From Paraspadella gotoi (taxonomy: Eukaryota > Chaetognatha): DNA of 64,000 nucleotides. Positions 36,936 through 51,171 of the stretch are shown here, piece after piece. Every line of letters starts with the position of its first letter. Position 1 is the first letter of the stretch. Location: positions 13,408,414 to 13,472,413 of the forward strand of contig CM119263.1 of assembly GCA_051294375.1 (NCBI GenBank). The letters run 5' to 3'. The notes below the pieces were generated by a model. It saw only the letters and a list, made by a program, of their open reading frames with translations, had not been told where the DNA came from and did no database searches. A program made the position numbers and the translations under genes.

Positions 36936-37864
36936 TCCCTAACTTCCCATCCCCGGCGGCGACCTCGAATTCGCTTCTCTCTTTGAACAATCTTTTACTT
37001 CACATGTAACTGTATGGACTCTTTCGTTCTTAACAAAACTACTTTCTGATCTAAACAACTTCTTTCGAAACCAGACGAAATTAACCCTCTCGAATAAAAC
37101 TGACCCGAACCCAAACCTCGACCTGTATCCCTCCCCACACCACGCGACCTTCGCCTCGCGACGAACCACGCCCTGCCCGTCTGACTCCCCCAAACGATGA
37201 TTTACCACGAGGAGGCGAGAGAGGCGATGCTTCGCTCGTCCTCACCCTAAATCACGACGATGACGACGACGACGACGACGACGCCGACGACGTGATTGGC
37301 GACGACAATAACCAAGACTCGACGATGACCATTGACCGAGATGACGACGAATGAGAGGAAGAAGTCGAAGACGACCGCGACGAATACGACGTCAAGATCG
37401 TCACTCGCCGCGCGAAAAAAAAAAATTGAAAGAATTTTTCTCTTTGCTTGAATAATTTTATTATTTTTCAAAATGACCATTGGCTAATATACTACCAATT
37501 TAGGGTTGACTAGCTAATAATAAACTGACTCTTTAACTAATTTCTACGAACGATCGACCAGACAGATCCAAAGTTATGCATCCACAATCCAAAATCATTC
37601 AGAAACGGCGATGGTTAAAGTCCTACTTAGTATAGTATAGTGTACCGTTTCGTTGCTCCTCCCGTTTTCTATTCTGTTTCGTCAAAATATTGAAAAAAAA
37701 CAACAAACTTTGTAGTACGTTATTACTTTTTTTCGTCGTCGGGACAATCCTTGATTCTCGACTTTTGTTTTGGGTCAGGCCTTTTGTTTGTCCCGATAGT
37801 TGACAATCTGTTGTTGGGGTCACGTGACTGCCGGCTTGTTTGTACGGGGTTAAGCAAAGGGGAG

Positions 37865-37913
<49 letters not shown>

Positions 37914-38586
37914 CCAGAGAAATCGGAAAAAAAATCGTTGCCATAAGAAATTTTATCGGAAAATTTTATTTTTTTCATGGAATGAGCAATGCTAATGCGA
38001 TTAATGACAATATATAGTGTTTAGCCTGGATTTGCCGAGCTAACAAGCAAACAAACAAATCATCGTCAAATAAAAGTCCAGAATTGTCCTTTGTTTCGTC
38101 GTCGTAGATGACGCATATTTTAATAACTTTTTTCTTCATCGACAGGATGGTCTTCGGATTCTGGAACGTCGTCCTTGTCGTCGTCGGTCGTCGTCGTCTA
38201 CATCGTTTCTGCTTTCTTTCCTTTCCATCAAAGATATCGTCTAACAAACCAATTTATCTTATCGTATTTCAGAGCCGCTTTTCATCCTTTGGAGGCTTTT
38301 TGTTCGAGAGTAAACCACTACAAGCGCGGCGTAACCACTTTAGTATGCAAATACGATTAATAGGAATTTCAGTTCTTACTTTTTTTTTCCTTCAGAATGT
38401 GTTTTTAAACCACAACATGAAAAAGAAACGATGAATGGTGAAGGGAGACTCGAACTCAAAAACATAGTACTTACCATCTTAGACAGCTTTGAGAGTGAGG
38501 TAGTCCCTCGTTGGACGAATGCCTTTCAAGTTCAAGTTCAAGTACTTTTTTTAAACTTGATCGAAAGAAGTGTTTCTTTTTTAACT

Positions 38587-38673
<87 letters not shown>

Positions 38674-39055
38674 TTTTTTTTTTTTTTCCGCATTGACCAT
38701 TGGGACGCCACCCATTGTTTCCCACACCTTCTCAGCTACCCCCCCTTTCTCCCCAACTCCCCACCGTTCCACCATTCTCCGTTCAAGTGGCGATTTTTTT
38801 TTCGCCCGCGCGCTTCCGAATAAAAAAAAAGTATCCAACGCGTGCGCGATTAATCCCGCGTTTACTCGTGTTCCGTTTCCGGTCGCACGCGCTGAAGGGC
38901 GTGTGTCGCGACTCGTGCCGCGTCGGCGAGGTCGCGTGCGCGGGTTGGGTCAACGGCTAGGTCACGTGATGCGCGCGAATCGTGACGTCATAAACACGGC
39001 GAGTTACACGTCGAAAGAGGGTCACGGTGACAGAGGCGATGCGTCATGAAGGGAA
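36936..39055. repeat. Tandem block D, copy 2
   Basis: The direct repeat of 34793-36935. The D-D junction (ATGCGTCATGAAGG then ATCCCTAACTTCC) is inside continuous sequence. It ends in GGGAAGGAATGAGAAAG and enters a GA tract with a gap. Confidence 0.9.
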
Positions 39056-39067
39056 GGAATGAGAAAG

Positions 39068-39114
<47 letters not shown>

Positions 39115-39190
39115 AGAGTTAGAGGAGAGAAGAGAGAGAGAGANNNNNNNNNNNNNNNNNNNNNNNNNAGAGAGAGAGAGAGAGAGAGAG
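39056..39190. repeat. (GA)n tract with 25-N gap
   Basis: Interrupted GA repeats on both sides of N 39144-39168. Confidence 0.95.
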
Positions 39191-39194
39191 AAGC

Positions 39195-39359
39195 TTTGCT
39201 GATGAGAATGGCCCCATGGACAGACGGTTAGGTCTCCTCAGACTGGGGAAGGACGACAACCACGGCGACGTCGAAGCTTACGATGAAGACAACGACTTTG
39301 GTGCAGTGATAGAAATAATTCCATCTCTATGTTATTGTATCTTTCATTGTTTTTACTAG
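39195..39359 (+). CDS. Short acidic open frame with basic cleavage-like motifs
   Basis: The frame is open from the end of the GA tract, with an ATG at 39216, to TAG at 39357-39359 (47 codons from the ATG). It reads a pair of Arg, a short Leu/Arg-rich stretch ending in Gly-Lys, then an acidic spacer. The RR...GK-acidic order resembles an amidated neuropeptide precursor. However, there is no signal peptide, the upstream flank is only a repeat, and I match no known peptide family. Confidence 0.2.
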   Translation, partial: FADENGPMDRRLGLLRLGKDDNHGDVEAYDEDNDFGAVIEIIPSLCYCIFHCFY

Positions 39360-40129
39360 AGAAAGTCTATCTAAGTAATGCTCAATATTTCAGCATTGAA
39401 ATAACGATAAATAGCTACAAAAGTTAAATGCGGTGATATTTAGTCTTTTGAAGAAGAATTACAGTTACTTTCCCTACGTTTGTCGAGTCGTTTTTCTATC
39501 GAAAGGCAAAGCGGAATTTTCGTCAAATTGGTCCGATGTTATATATTATATTATAAAATATAAAGCATAATATTAGTGATAACCACTATCATTTCTACAC
39601 CGTTCGTTTTCCACACACTCTGTGCGGACTTCCCGATCTTGTACATCTCTTGCTTTTTCTTCATCGCCCTCCACCAAGTTTTCCCCCATAAACTTTACTC
39701 CACGGACCCATTTCGTGCCCCGTTCCCTTCTTTTACCCCATTCTCTCTCTCTCCAATATCCATCCCCTCACCAATTGTCCTCGAACCCCCCCCCCGTTAC
39801 CACGCCCCTCCGTCAAACAAGCTCCCATGGTGCTTTCATGGGTTTTTATGAATGTTTTGTCGAGGTCAGAGGATGGGTTAACGAGAGGCTGCTGGGACGG
39901 ACGCGGTCCGGACAGAGGGACTGACGATGGCGACGCGATGTCCGCGCTTCGTTGCGTTGATCGCTCACGACTCGAAGGAATTGATTGCAATCGACGAGTA
40001 TGGAACTGATTGTAGCAATCGGGTCAGATGATCTTTCTTAAATTATAAAGCGAATGAAATAAAATTTGTATTTCGTTTATCTGATGCTCTTTTATTGTTA
40101 AATTCGGATTTTAAACTCGGAGCTCGCTG

Positions 40130-40174
40130 ATTGGTCGGTCTTCTTCGGTTTGTTCCAAGCCGAAAGGTATAAAA
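40130..40174 (+). promoter_or_regulatory. Candidate TATA/CCAAT promoter
   Basis: ATTGG (inverted CCAAT, 40130-40134) is followed 33 bp later by TATAAAA (40168-40174) in a GC-richer context, and a start about 30 bp downstream would fall near 40200. No recognisable exon follows within 700 bp, so the target is unknown. Confidence 0.35.
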
Positions 40175-40209
40175 CAGGCGAGCTTACCTACAACTGGAGG
40201 ATAAGTTAC

Positions 40210-40229
40210 CAATCTTTTTTAAAAGATTG
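40210..40229. other. Perfect 9-bp hairpin
   Basis: CAATCTTTT and AAAAGATTG flank a TT loop, just downstream of the candidate start site at about 40200. Confidence 0.5.
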
Positions 40230-40966
40230 TTTGAGTTTAAAGTAAACTAAAATTTGTTCTCTCTTTTGTAATGTTTTCGAAATAATCTCCCATCTACTTG
40301 CTACATGTCTCCCTTTTTCAAAATCTACAACTTCTAATTCATATAAATATATAGGAATACAGAATACACAAGCTCGCTCACGGGGTTACCTAGTAAAATT
40401 CTCAACATAATCGTTTAAAACATATTATAAGGAAAACGAAATGTTGTTAAAATGCTAACAAAAATCTCAAAATACTAGTAAATGATGCGTTCTTCACTTT
40501 AATAAGGATGAAATGTTTTCAAGCGACATTCCCTTCACATTCTTCTTCATCTCATCTCCTGCGTTTCGTTTCAATTCCTCGCCCCAACTTTCTAGTTCCT
40601 ACTCTCCTCTTCCCCTCTTTCCCGTCGACCGTAGGTGAACGAATGATGTACGATTGAGACTAAATTGGAGGCCATTTAAATCTCCTTTCTCGCCCCGACC
40701 TCGCCTCATCCACGCCACTACATCGCCCCCTTAACTTCCCTTCCTCGCCCCTACACCGATTCCTCAGTTTCTTCGTTCGGCGGGCGAAGAGGTCTTTCCT
40801 CTACTTTCTTTTCTTCTCCATTTCTTCACGTCTTTCCTTTCCCCCTTTCGTCGCGTTCGACCACGCCCCACTTTAACGCCTCTTGGCGTAGATCGACGGA
40901 CGCCGGCGCCATCGCCGCCACGCCATACCTCAATGCAGGCCAGGTAATTGATGAAGTCCGAACGAT

Positions 40967-42899
<1,933 letters not shown>

Positions 42900-42980
42900 A
42901 TGTATTTTGACAACAGCAGTAACTCTTGGTTCAACGTCCGCCAGCAAACGCAGCCTTTAGCGTCTCCCTCACACGAGTGA
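42900..42980 (+). CDS. Short open frame, 26 codons (doubtful)
   Basis: ATG at 42900 to TGA at 42978-42980. The composition is protein-like (Asn, Ser, Gln, aromatic residues), but the length is far below a reliable threshold. A second short acidic frame follows at 43091-43171. Both could be exon pieces of one frame-broken gene or chance. Confidence 0.15.
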   Translation: MYFDNSSNSWFNVRQQTQPLASPSHE

Positions 42981-43278
42981 CGAATCGCTAACAGCAAAGG
43001 GGAAGATAAATGAAAAAAAAACGACAACAATGTAATATGTATAACTACAAGCCGACAATGATAATTATGACTTTGATGACAATATATTAAAACGAAGACT
43101 TCGACGACTATGACGACCATCAAGCCGACGATGAAGATTTGTTGTACGAGGTCAGCCTTTTCGGTCACTGACCCTGATTCGGAAAGGCCGAACCGAGGAA
43201 AGGCCACTCGGACCACTGACCACGACGAATCAGAACAGAACGAGTTAGAAATTAAGAGTCCGCGCTGAACGAACCGAG

Positions 43279-43466
43279 AACGACGATAACGACGACAAAG
43301 AATGACGATCATAACGACGATCGAGACGGAAATGTCGACGACGATAACGACGACAAAGAATGACGATCATAACGACGATCGAGACGGAAATGTCGACGAC
43401 GATAACGACGACAAAGAATGACGATCATAACGACGATCGAGACGGGATGTCGACGACGATGACGAC
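43279..43466 (+). repeat. 58-bp minisatellite, about 3 units
   Basis: Units of 58 bp contain GACGATCATAACGACGATCG followed by AGACGGAAATGTCGACGACG. The last unit lacks one A. In copy 2 (48976-49210) there is roughly one more unit and some indels. Confidence 0.85.
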
Positions 43467-44150
43467 GGACCGTCAAAACAAACAGACACGTAACGACCTA
43501 AGTTTTCGTCAACGTGCATGAAGGGGGGGGGGAGGCGCTTGCTTGACGAATGGTCGCGGCGCATGCGCGGTCGACGAGAGTGACGACGACGACGGCGACG
43601 GTTAGGACGACGACGATTCGTAAACAATACAAAGTTACGCTTTTGATTAATCGGCTTCTCGATGAAAGAAAGATGATGTGGCCGTGTCCTTGCCTCCGCG
43701 GCTGATGCTGCCGAGGCTGCGACGAAGGGACAGAAAGCCACGACAGCCTTGGCAGCGTCGGCGACGGCGTAGGCAGCAGCGTCGGCGACGGCGACGGCGG
43801 TGCCCGGGAACCGCCTCGGTCTTCCCCTCATTAATAATCTCTAACAAAAGAACAAATCATAACTTGGTATTGAAAGGAAAGAAATTATTTTCATTTTTCG
43901 CGCCTTTCCCTCTTCCTCACAACCTAATTAAATTTTTTGAATATATTGTTGTTCCCTTATTTCTAAGTTATTTATTTTTTTCTCAATATTTACTAACTTA
44001 ATTTTTTCTCGTTTTCTATTTGTGAATCTTTATTTTTGCAAATTTTTGGCAGAAATTAGCTTTTTTTTTTCAATTCGAAAATTTTTTTTAGGTTTTTTTC
44101 GTAATCGAATTCTTTCGAAATTCGTCGATACAAAAACTCATTAACTCTCA

Positions 44151-44154
<4 letters not shown>

Positions 44155-44223
<69 letters not shown>

Positions 44224-44231
44224 CTCTCTCT
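44155..44231. repeat. (CT)n microsatellite
   Basis: CT repeats broken by TTCT near the right end; the copy at about 49900-49990 is interrupted differently. A further CT tract (44512-44585) corresponds to a longer, uninterrupted tract at 50275-50390. Confidence 0.9.
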
Positions 44232-44515
44232 TTTCCTTTCCTCCTGTCAGATTAGCTCCATATTGTCTCAGCCTCTATCTTATCCCTTCACTCTCTTTTC
44301 CTTCTCGCGCTCTCTCTTTTTTTCCTCCGTGAAAGACGCTATCTCCTCAGCTAATTGACACAAGTACAAAAAGCTTATGCAAATCAACCGGGAAAATCAT
44401 CTCCATTTTCTGTGTTTAACAACAGTTTAAGAAAAGAGAGTGAAGGCGCGGGAAAAGAGAAGGCCCAAACCATTTTTCTCTACTGCCGCTTCCGGACGGA
44501 GACTAGCCGCACTCT

Positions 44516-44583
<68 letters not shown>

Positions 44584-45089
44584 CTCTCCGGCTCTTTTTC
44601 TCTTTTTCTCCGTCTTCCTTCGGTCCCACTTCCTTAGTCCTTATCTATTATCCCTCGCCTTGTTTCCTTCTTCTCCTTCTCTTATTGCATACAGTAGTCA
44701 GGCTCATTTGCATATTTCTGCATATTCATGAAGAATCAAAAAATCTTTCCTCCGCTCGCCTCTCTTTGGTGACACCCGGTGATACTTAACCGCGCGCTTT
44801 TGGATAAAAAGAGAGGAAAAGAGAAGAAAAAGAAGGAAAACAATTTTTCCCCAAGAACCTCTCTCTCTCTCTCTCTCTCGTCTCTCTCTCTCTTCTCTCT
44901 CAGAAAGAAAGAAAGTGAAAAAGTCATTAGGTTTTAGTCTTAAGATGGCCTCCCGCTCTCTGTCATCCAATTCGCCGGGTTTTTCTTTGTTTCTCTATTC
45001 AATGGAAATATGGGTGCTTATAAAAAAAAAGAGGGAGAGAAAATAGGAGAGTAAAGAGAAAAAAAAGAATGGGAGCACACTCTGATAGT

Positions 45090-45133
<44 letters not shown>

Positions 45134-45259
45134 ACGACGACGACGACGCCCACGCCGTCGAGCAAAACACCATGAAACTTCATAATTTTATTTAATGAGG
45201 ACGAAGACGTCGGCGCGAATGAAGCTTCTGTTGAATAATATTCTCTCCCTTTTTTTTCC

Positions 45260-45269
45260 TCTCTCTCTC

Positions 45270-45355
<86 letters not shown>
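45260..45355. repeat. (CT)n microsatellite
   Basis: CT repeats with CC interruptions, facing a (GA)n tract at 45093-45130 about 130 bp upstream, so purine and pyrimidine strands switch within 250 bp. The copies are at 51075-51172 and 50898-50947. Confidence 0.9.
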
Positions 45356-46702
45356 AATTCAAAACTGCGTTGTTTTTTTTTTTTCGCCTCAGAAAACAAA
45401 AATCGGACCTTGGCTTGGAACCAAAGTTCGGAGTTTTTTCTTCAGTCGTTTGTTCGTTGAAATGATTTCGAGAGTCTGTCAAAATAATTCGGCAAATTTA
45501 CTACTGTCGATTTTTAACCGTATATTCCATTCGCTTCAAGCTCATTATCTTTTTTTATTTATTGTTGTTTTAAGTTCTCTTGACCCTTTCTCCTTACACT
45601 CCGTTTCTCCACCCCTTTCCTCTTCAATTATCTTTTTCATCCTCAAAACCTCAACCGCAGATTCTCACCCTTACAAAAAAAACAAAAACTTTTCACCTCG
45701 AATCGAATCAATGGAATAAAAAAAGGAGAAGAAAACAAAGGCGTTTAGACAAACGAGGAACCCGGAATATATCCATCTTCTTCGGGTTTCCGCCCAATTA
45801 GGCCAAAAAATTTTTTAAGCCGACGCCGACGAGGTTGATCTTTTGTTCTATGCGTTCAGGTTCTTTTTCTCGAAGCGCTGAATCAAGATGAGTCCTTGTT
45901 TATTTTGCACTTTTTTACTCGCCTAATTAGCCGAAGGCCATAGAGCATTACTGAAAAAAAACCGCCTTCGCTTTGCGATTGTTGTTTTTTTAAACTAACT
46001 AACGTATCTAGAACAACGTGATTTCAAAGTTCCGTTTGAATTCAATTTTTTCCTTCGGACATTCTGCAAGGAAATTTTTTTTTTTTAATTTATTTTCTCT
46101 CGATTTTCTGTCTTCGTTTTTCTTTCTTTTATTTTAATTCTCGGTTTTCCTTTTCTCCTTTTTTTCCTTCGAGAAATAAGATTCTTTTCAAGAAGACGCA
46201 GAAGACTAAAAAGGAAAAAAAAAAGCATAAAAAAGTAGAAAAGAAAAGAAAAAAATTTTTTTTTTCTTAATTTTTCTCTTCTCTCTGATTTTCCATTTAT
46301 CTTCGTTTTCCCAGTCGCTCTTAAAAAAAAAAGAAAAAACGGGGAGGAAATAAGAAATAAAAACTGAGAAAAAAAAAGAAAAGAAAAGCTTTTTTCTCCC
46401 TCATTAACGACCGAGTCGCTCGCGGCCCCTCACCCACCTCGTCACTCACCCCTTTTCCCTCCACGCTATATTCACTCGACCGTACGTACAAAAACCCCAA
46501 CCCCTCGACACGTACCCCTTTTGTTCTCAAAAGATTGAATCGCCTGTTTTATTTTTGTTGTTTGTTAGTCTATCAGTTTTTCTTGCTTTTCATTTTCTGA
46601 CGAGTCTCGCGATGGTTGAGAGCGAAACAGCTTTTTCTAGGAACGCTTGAAAATTCAGCTTAGTCGCAAGTCAGTTCAAAATCAGTGAGCTGACTTAAGA
46701 AC

Positions 46703-46743
46703 TAGTTTCAAAAAATTGTATACATTTTTTTGAACTAGTTACA
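46703..46743. other. Degenerate copy of the 40-bp palindrome
   Basis: The sequence equivalent to 52514-52553, but with one extra A on the left arm and altered right-arm bases, so pairing is imperfect. Whether the perfect or the imperfect form is real cannot be decided here. Confidence 0.6.
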
Positions 46744-47138
46744 TGTATCCCTGGGCGCGTCAAAGAGAATCAAATTATATCCTTACAGCACAAAAATCTG
46801 ATAAATCTTTTTGATAAAAAATGTTTAAATATCTTTTTTTTAACTAATGATTTCGTGTATCTTTTTTCTTCTCACCCTCAGTCCGTCCGCGATTTCGCGA
46901 GCCTAACGTCGCCACTCGAAAACTTTTCACCGAAGGCGAGTCGCCTTGGCTTTTCGGAACTCCGCCTCCTCTTAAGCTTTCCGAACCTTACCCTCTCCTC
47001 ACCCCAAGCCCCGTCCTAACTCACCCAACGTTTTCCGGGACGTCCCGTCTCCTCTCCTAATGAGGACGTCCTCAGTCTTTCTGCCTCTTTTTCCGTATTT
47101 ACGTCAGTTACTCATTTGCATATTGGCGAAAAGAGAGG

Positions 47139-47176
<38 letters not shown>

Positions 47177-47946
47177 CATCTCTCCTCTCTCTCTCTCTTC
47201 TCGTCTCTCTCTCTCTCTCTCTCTCTCTCCTCCTCTCTCCTCTGCTTTTTTTTATCTCTCAAGGCGAGAAACGAGATCTCAGATTTCTTCAAACCCCGCT
47301 TTACGTTTCCTCGAGTTTTTTTGTCTTTTCTCTAATTCTTTTTTTCCCCTTTTTTAATCCTTATCTTTCTTTTTTCTTTGTTGTTAATTTTTTCTCTGAA
47401 AGCTAATCCACGCTCTCAGCGTTTTTCTCGCCTCTGTCTTGATTTACAAACAAAATTTAACTCAATTAATTCTTTGTGACGCGTGTTATCAATGTCTTTT
47501 ATATATATTTCTTATACTATTCTTTGTGAATATCAAAAAATTCATACTAATTATTATTTGAACTGTATTGGTTGAGACAGGTTTGTTTTGCTACTCTTGT
47601 TTAGATTTAGGCTATAGATTAGCACTCCCTTTGGACTTCACCACAAATCATATGTGACAACGCCATCTCTGGCGAAAGTCCGTTCTTGTTTTCCGGCCAA
47701 TCTTCGCCGAACGCAGTTCAAAACAGGAATACAATAACAGGGTATTACCAATATGCCGACAGTTTTCACTCATGGGCACTTTGAGAACGCTGTTTGGGAG
47801 AAAACGCCGAACACAAACTCTACATATCTCGTTCTCTCTCTCTCTCTCTCCTCTCTTCTCTCTCCTCTCCCTCATCTCTCATCTCTCTCTCCTTATTCTC
47901 TCTCTCTCTCTGCTCTCTCGTCTCTTCTCTTCTCATCTCTCGTCTC

Positions 47947-47981
<35 letters not shown>

Positions 47982-47989
47982 TCTCTCTC

Positions 47990-48014
47990 NNNNNNNNNNN
48001 NNNNNNNNNNNNNN
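47990..48014. other. Assembly gap, 25 N
   Basis: Ends block E copy 1 inside its CT tract (47830-47989). Confidence 0.99.
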
Positions 48015-48975
48015 AAAGACGAGACGATCGCTAGCAGAGTATAGGTAGTTCAGAGATGCTGCGTGTGCATGTGCGTTATTGACAACAGCGAGCTTCGCAA
48101 GCTCCCGCTGAGTCTTGCTTCTCAATCCGATATGAGACTCGTCAACGATCGACATACAGCACAAGCCGACCTTTATGAACGTCTCCCACCATCACCGTCG
48201 TTACGACTGAGTGACCGATCTTTCAGGATCCGCTAACCAAATGAGGTATATGAGATAAATTGCTACAATTCATACATCACAGAGACGGGCCAACACTGAA
48301 TCAATGAACGTCGTTCAGTCAACGTCGTCTCCACGCGCGAGCATCCACACACTCCAGCAGGACTCCCCAGCACAACTCGGAGGGAGATGTAATCGATTCC
48401 ACCCATAGACACCCATAATGTATCGAGAGATCTAGAGCCGCGTACAACACTCGACGGAGAGACTGACCCGCACACCTCTTACCCTCACACACCATGCTCC
48501 GAGCCCGAGCCACGATCGAAGGCTCGAGAAACGCACGATTCACTTCATCGAGGACAGATCTATATTGAGTTATTGTTGACTTGCGCCAGGTTTCTAGGAG
48601 CGGTCAACGTATACCGAGGCGTCAACCTGAGCGAAGACCTACCTCCTAGAAAAGATCATCGAAGCGTCCATGCATCCTTGATGAAGCCAGAAAGGCCAAC
48701 TACGTGCACCTCATTCAGAGTCATGCTTAGTTAACATGAGATCAAATCACGATCCTTTTTTTTAAAATACAGAATTGGTTATAATAAACATCTTAAGTTA
48801 GGGCGACGACTAGATAGAGTTTTCAACGGACGCGCCGATTTTAGATTATATAAATTAGTAAATTACCCCGCCACTCGTCCAGAGGACGGCGCCGAGCGCA
48901 CTACCGCTTCACTTTCATGCAACCATCTAGCACCGGAGAAGATATACTCCTGATTACTGTAGCATTAATCTCATA
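48015..48975. other. Compositionally distinct island between E copies
   Basis: About 960 bp with even base composition, no dinucleotide tracts and no GAC repeats, unlike everything around it. A GAGCTTCGCAAGCTC hairpin lies at 48090-48104. The minus strand has a 74-codon frame at 48319-48543 of ordinary residue composition but no family I recognise. It could be a transposon remnant, foreign DNA, or a misplaced contig, since it sits directly after a gap. Confidence 0.5.
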
Positions 48976-49932
48976 CGACAGAACGACGATAACGTATCAT
49001 TAACGACGATCGAGACGGAAATGTCGACGACGATAACGACGACAAAGAATGACGATCATAACGACGATCGAGACGGAAATGTCGACGACGATAACGACGA
49101 CAAAGAATGACGATCATAACGACGATCGAGACGGAATGTCGACGACGATAAGACGACAAAGAATGACGATCATAACGACGATCGAGACGGGAATGTCGAC
49201 GACGATGACGACGGCCGTCAAAACAAACAGCAGCGTCAACGACCTAAGTTTTCGTCAACGTCGATGAAGGGGGGGGGAGGCGCTTGCTTGACGAATGGTC
49301 GCGGCGCATGCGCGGTCGACGAGAGTGACGACGACGACGGCGACGGTTAGGACGACGACGATTCGTAAACAATACAAAGTTACGCTTTTTGATTAATCGG
49401 CTTCTCGATGAAAGAAAGATGATGTGGCCGTGTCCTTGCCTCCGCGGCTGATGCTGCCGAGGCTGCGACGAAGGGACAGAAAGCCACGACAGCCTTGGCA
49501 GCGTCGGCGACGGCGTAGGCAGCAGCGTCGGCGACGGCGACGGCGGTGCCCGGGAACCGCCTCGGTCTTCCCCTCATTAATAATCTCTAACAAAAGAACA
49601 AATCATAACTTGGTATTGAAAGGAAAAGAAATTATTTTCATTTTTCGCCCTTTCCCTCTTCCTCACAACCTAATTAAATTTTTTGATAATATTGTTGTTC
49701 CCCTTAGTTCTAAGTTATTTATTTTTTCTCAATATTTACTAACTTAATTTTTTCTCGTTTTCTATTTGTGAATCTTTATTTTTGCAAATTTTTTGGCAGA
49801 AATTAGCTTTTTTTTTTCAATTCGAAAATTTTTTTAGGTTTTTTCGTAATCGAATTCTTTCGAAATTCGTCGATACAAAAACTCATTAACTCTCATTTTC
49901 TCTCTCTCTCTCTCTCTCTCTCTCCTCCTCTC

Positions 49933-49992
<60 letters not shown>

Positions 49993-50273
49993 CCTTTCCT
50001 CCTGTCAGATTAGCTCCATATTGTCTCAGCCTCTATCTTATCCCTTCACTCTCTTTTCCTTCTCGCGCTCTCTCTTTTTTTTCCTCCGTGAAAGACGCTA
50101 TCTCCTCAGCTAATTGACATCAAGTACAAAAAGCTTATGCAAATCAACCGGGAAAAAATCATCTCCATTTTCTGTGTTTAACCAACAGTTTAAGAAAAGA
50201 GAGTGAAGGCGCGGGAAAAGAGAAGGCCCAAACCATTTTTTCTCTACTGCCGCTTCCGGACGGAGACTAGCCG

Positions 50274-50392
<119 letters not shown>

Positions 50393-50661
50393 CGGCTCTT
50401 TTTCTCTTTTTCTCCGTCTTCCTTCGGTCCCACTTCCTTAGTCCTTATCTATTATCCCCTCGCCTTGTTTCCTTCTTCTCCTTTCTCTTATTAGCATACA
50501 GTAGTCAGGCTCATTTGCATATTTCTGCATATTCATGAAGAATCAAAAAATCTTTCCTCCGCTCGCCTCTCTTTGGTGACACCCGGTGATACTTAACCGC
50601 GCGCTTTTGGATAAAAAGAGAGGAAGAGAAGAAAAAAGAGGAAAACAAATTTTCCCCAAGA

Positions 50662-50706
<45 letters not shown>

Positions 50707-50893
50707 AAAAAGAAAAAGTGAAAAAGTCATTAGGTTTTAGTCTTAAGATGGCCTCCCGCTCTCTGTCATCCAATTCGCCGGGTTTTTCTTTGTTTCTCTA
50801 TTCAATGGAAAATATGGGTGCTTAATAAAAAAAAAGAGGGAGAGAAAATAGGAGAGTAAAGAGAAAAAAAAAGAATGGGAGCACACTCTGATA

Positions 50894-50950
<57 letters not shown>

Positions 50951-51099
50951 ACGACGACGACGACGCCCACGCCGTCGAGCAAAACACCATGAAACTTCAT
51001 AATTTTATTTAATGAGGACGAAGACGTCGGCGCGAATGAAGCTTCTGATTTGAATATATTCTCCCCTTTATTTTTCCTCTCCTCTCTCCTCTCTTCCTC

Positions 51100-51171
<72 letters not shown>

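Larger units (their letters stand above)
39360..40960. other. Single-copy AT-rich to mixed segment
   Basis: Includes AT-rich sequence (39400-39600), a Pro/Ser-coding pyrimidine-rich stretch (39620-39830), and CpG-containing DNA near 39870-39960. The promoter candidate and hairpin listed separately fall near 40130-40229. No ORF is supported. Confidence 0.5.
43279..47989. repeat. Duplicated block E, copy 1
   Basis: The direct repeat of 48976-53828 with an offset of 5.75-5.81 kb; the offset changes mainly in CT tracts. It opens with a 58-bp minisatellite, then a CpG-rich Ala/Arg-coding patch (43660-43830), AT-rich DNA, CT/GA tracts and several ATTTGCAT octamers. It ends in a CT tract and gap. 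No gene is called. Confidence 0.9.

Noticed and set aside
43279-43466. CRISPR array
   Set aside because: The 58-bp units are contiguous without distinct spacers, and the DNA is eukaryotic.
43678-43831. Ala/Arg/Pro-coding frames in the CpG-rich start of block E
   Set aside because: Open in three frames on both strands because of GCG/GGC repeats; no preferred frame.
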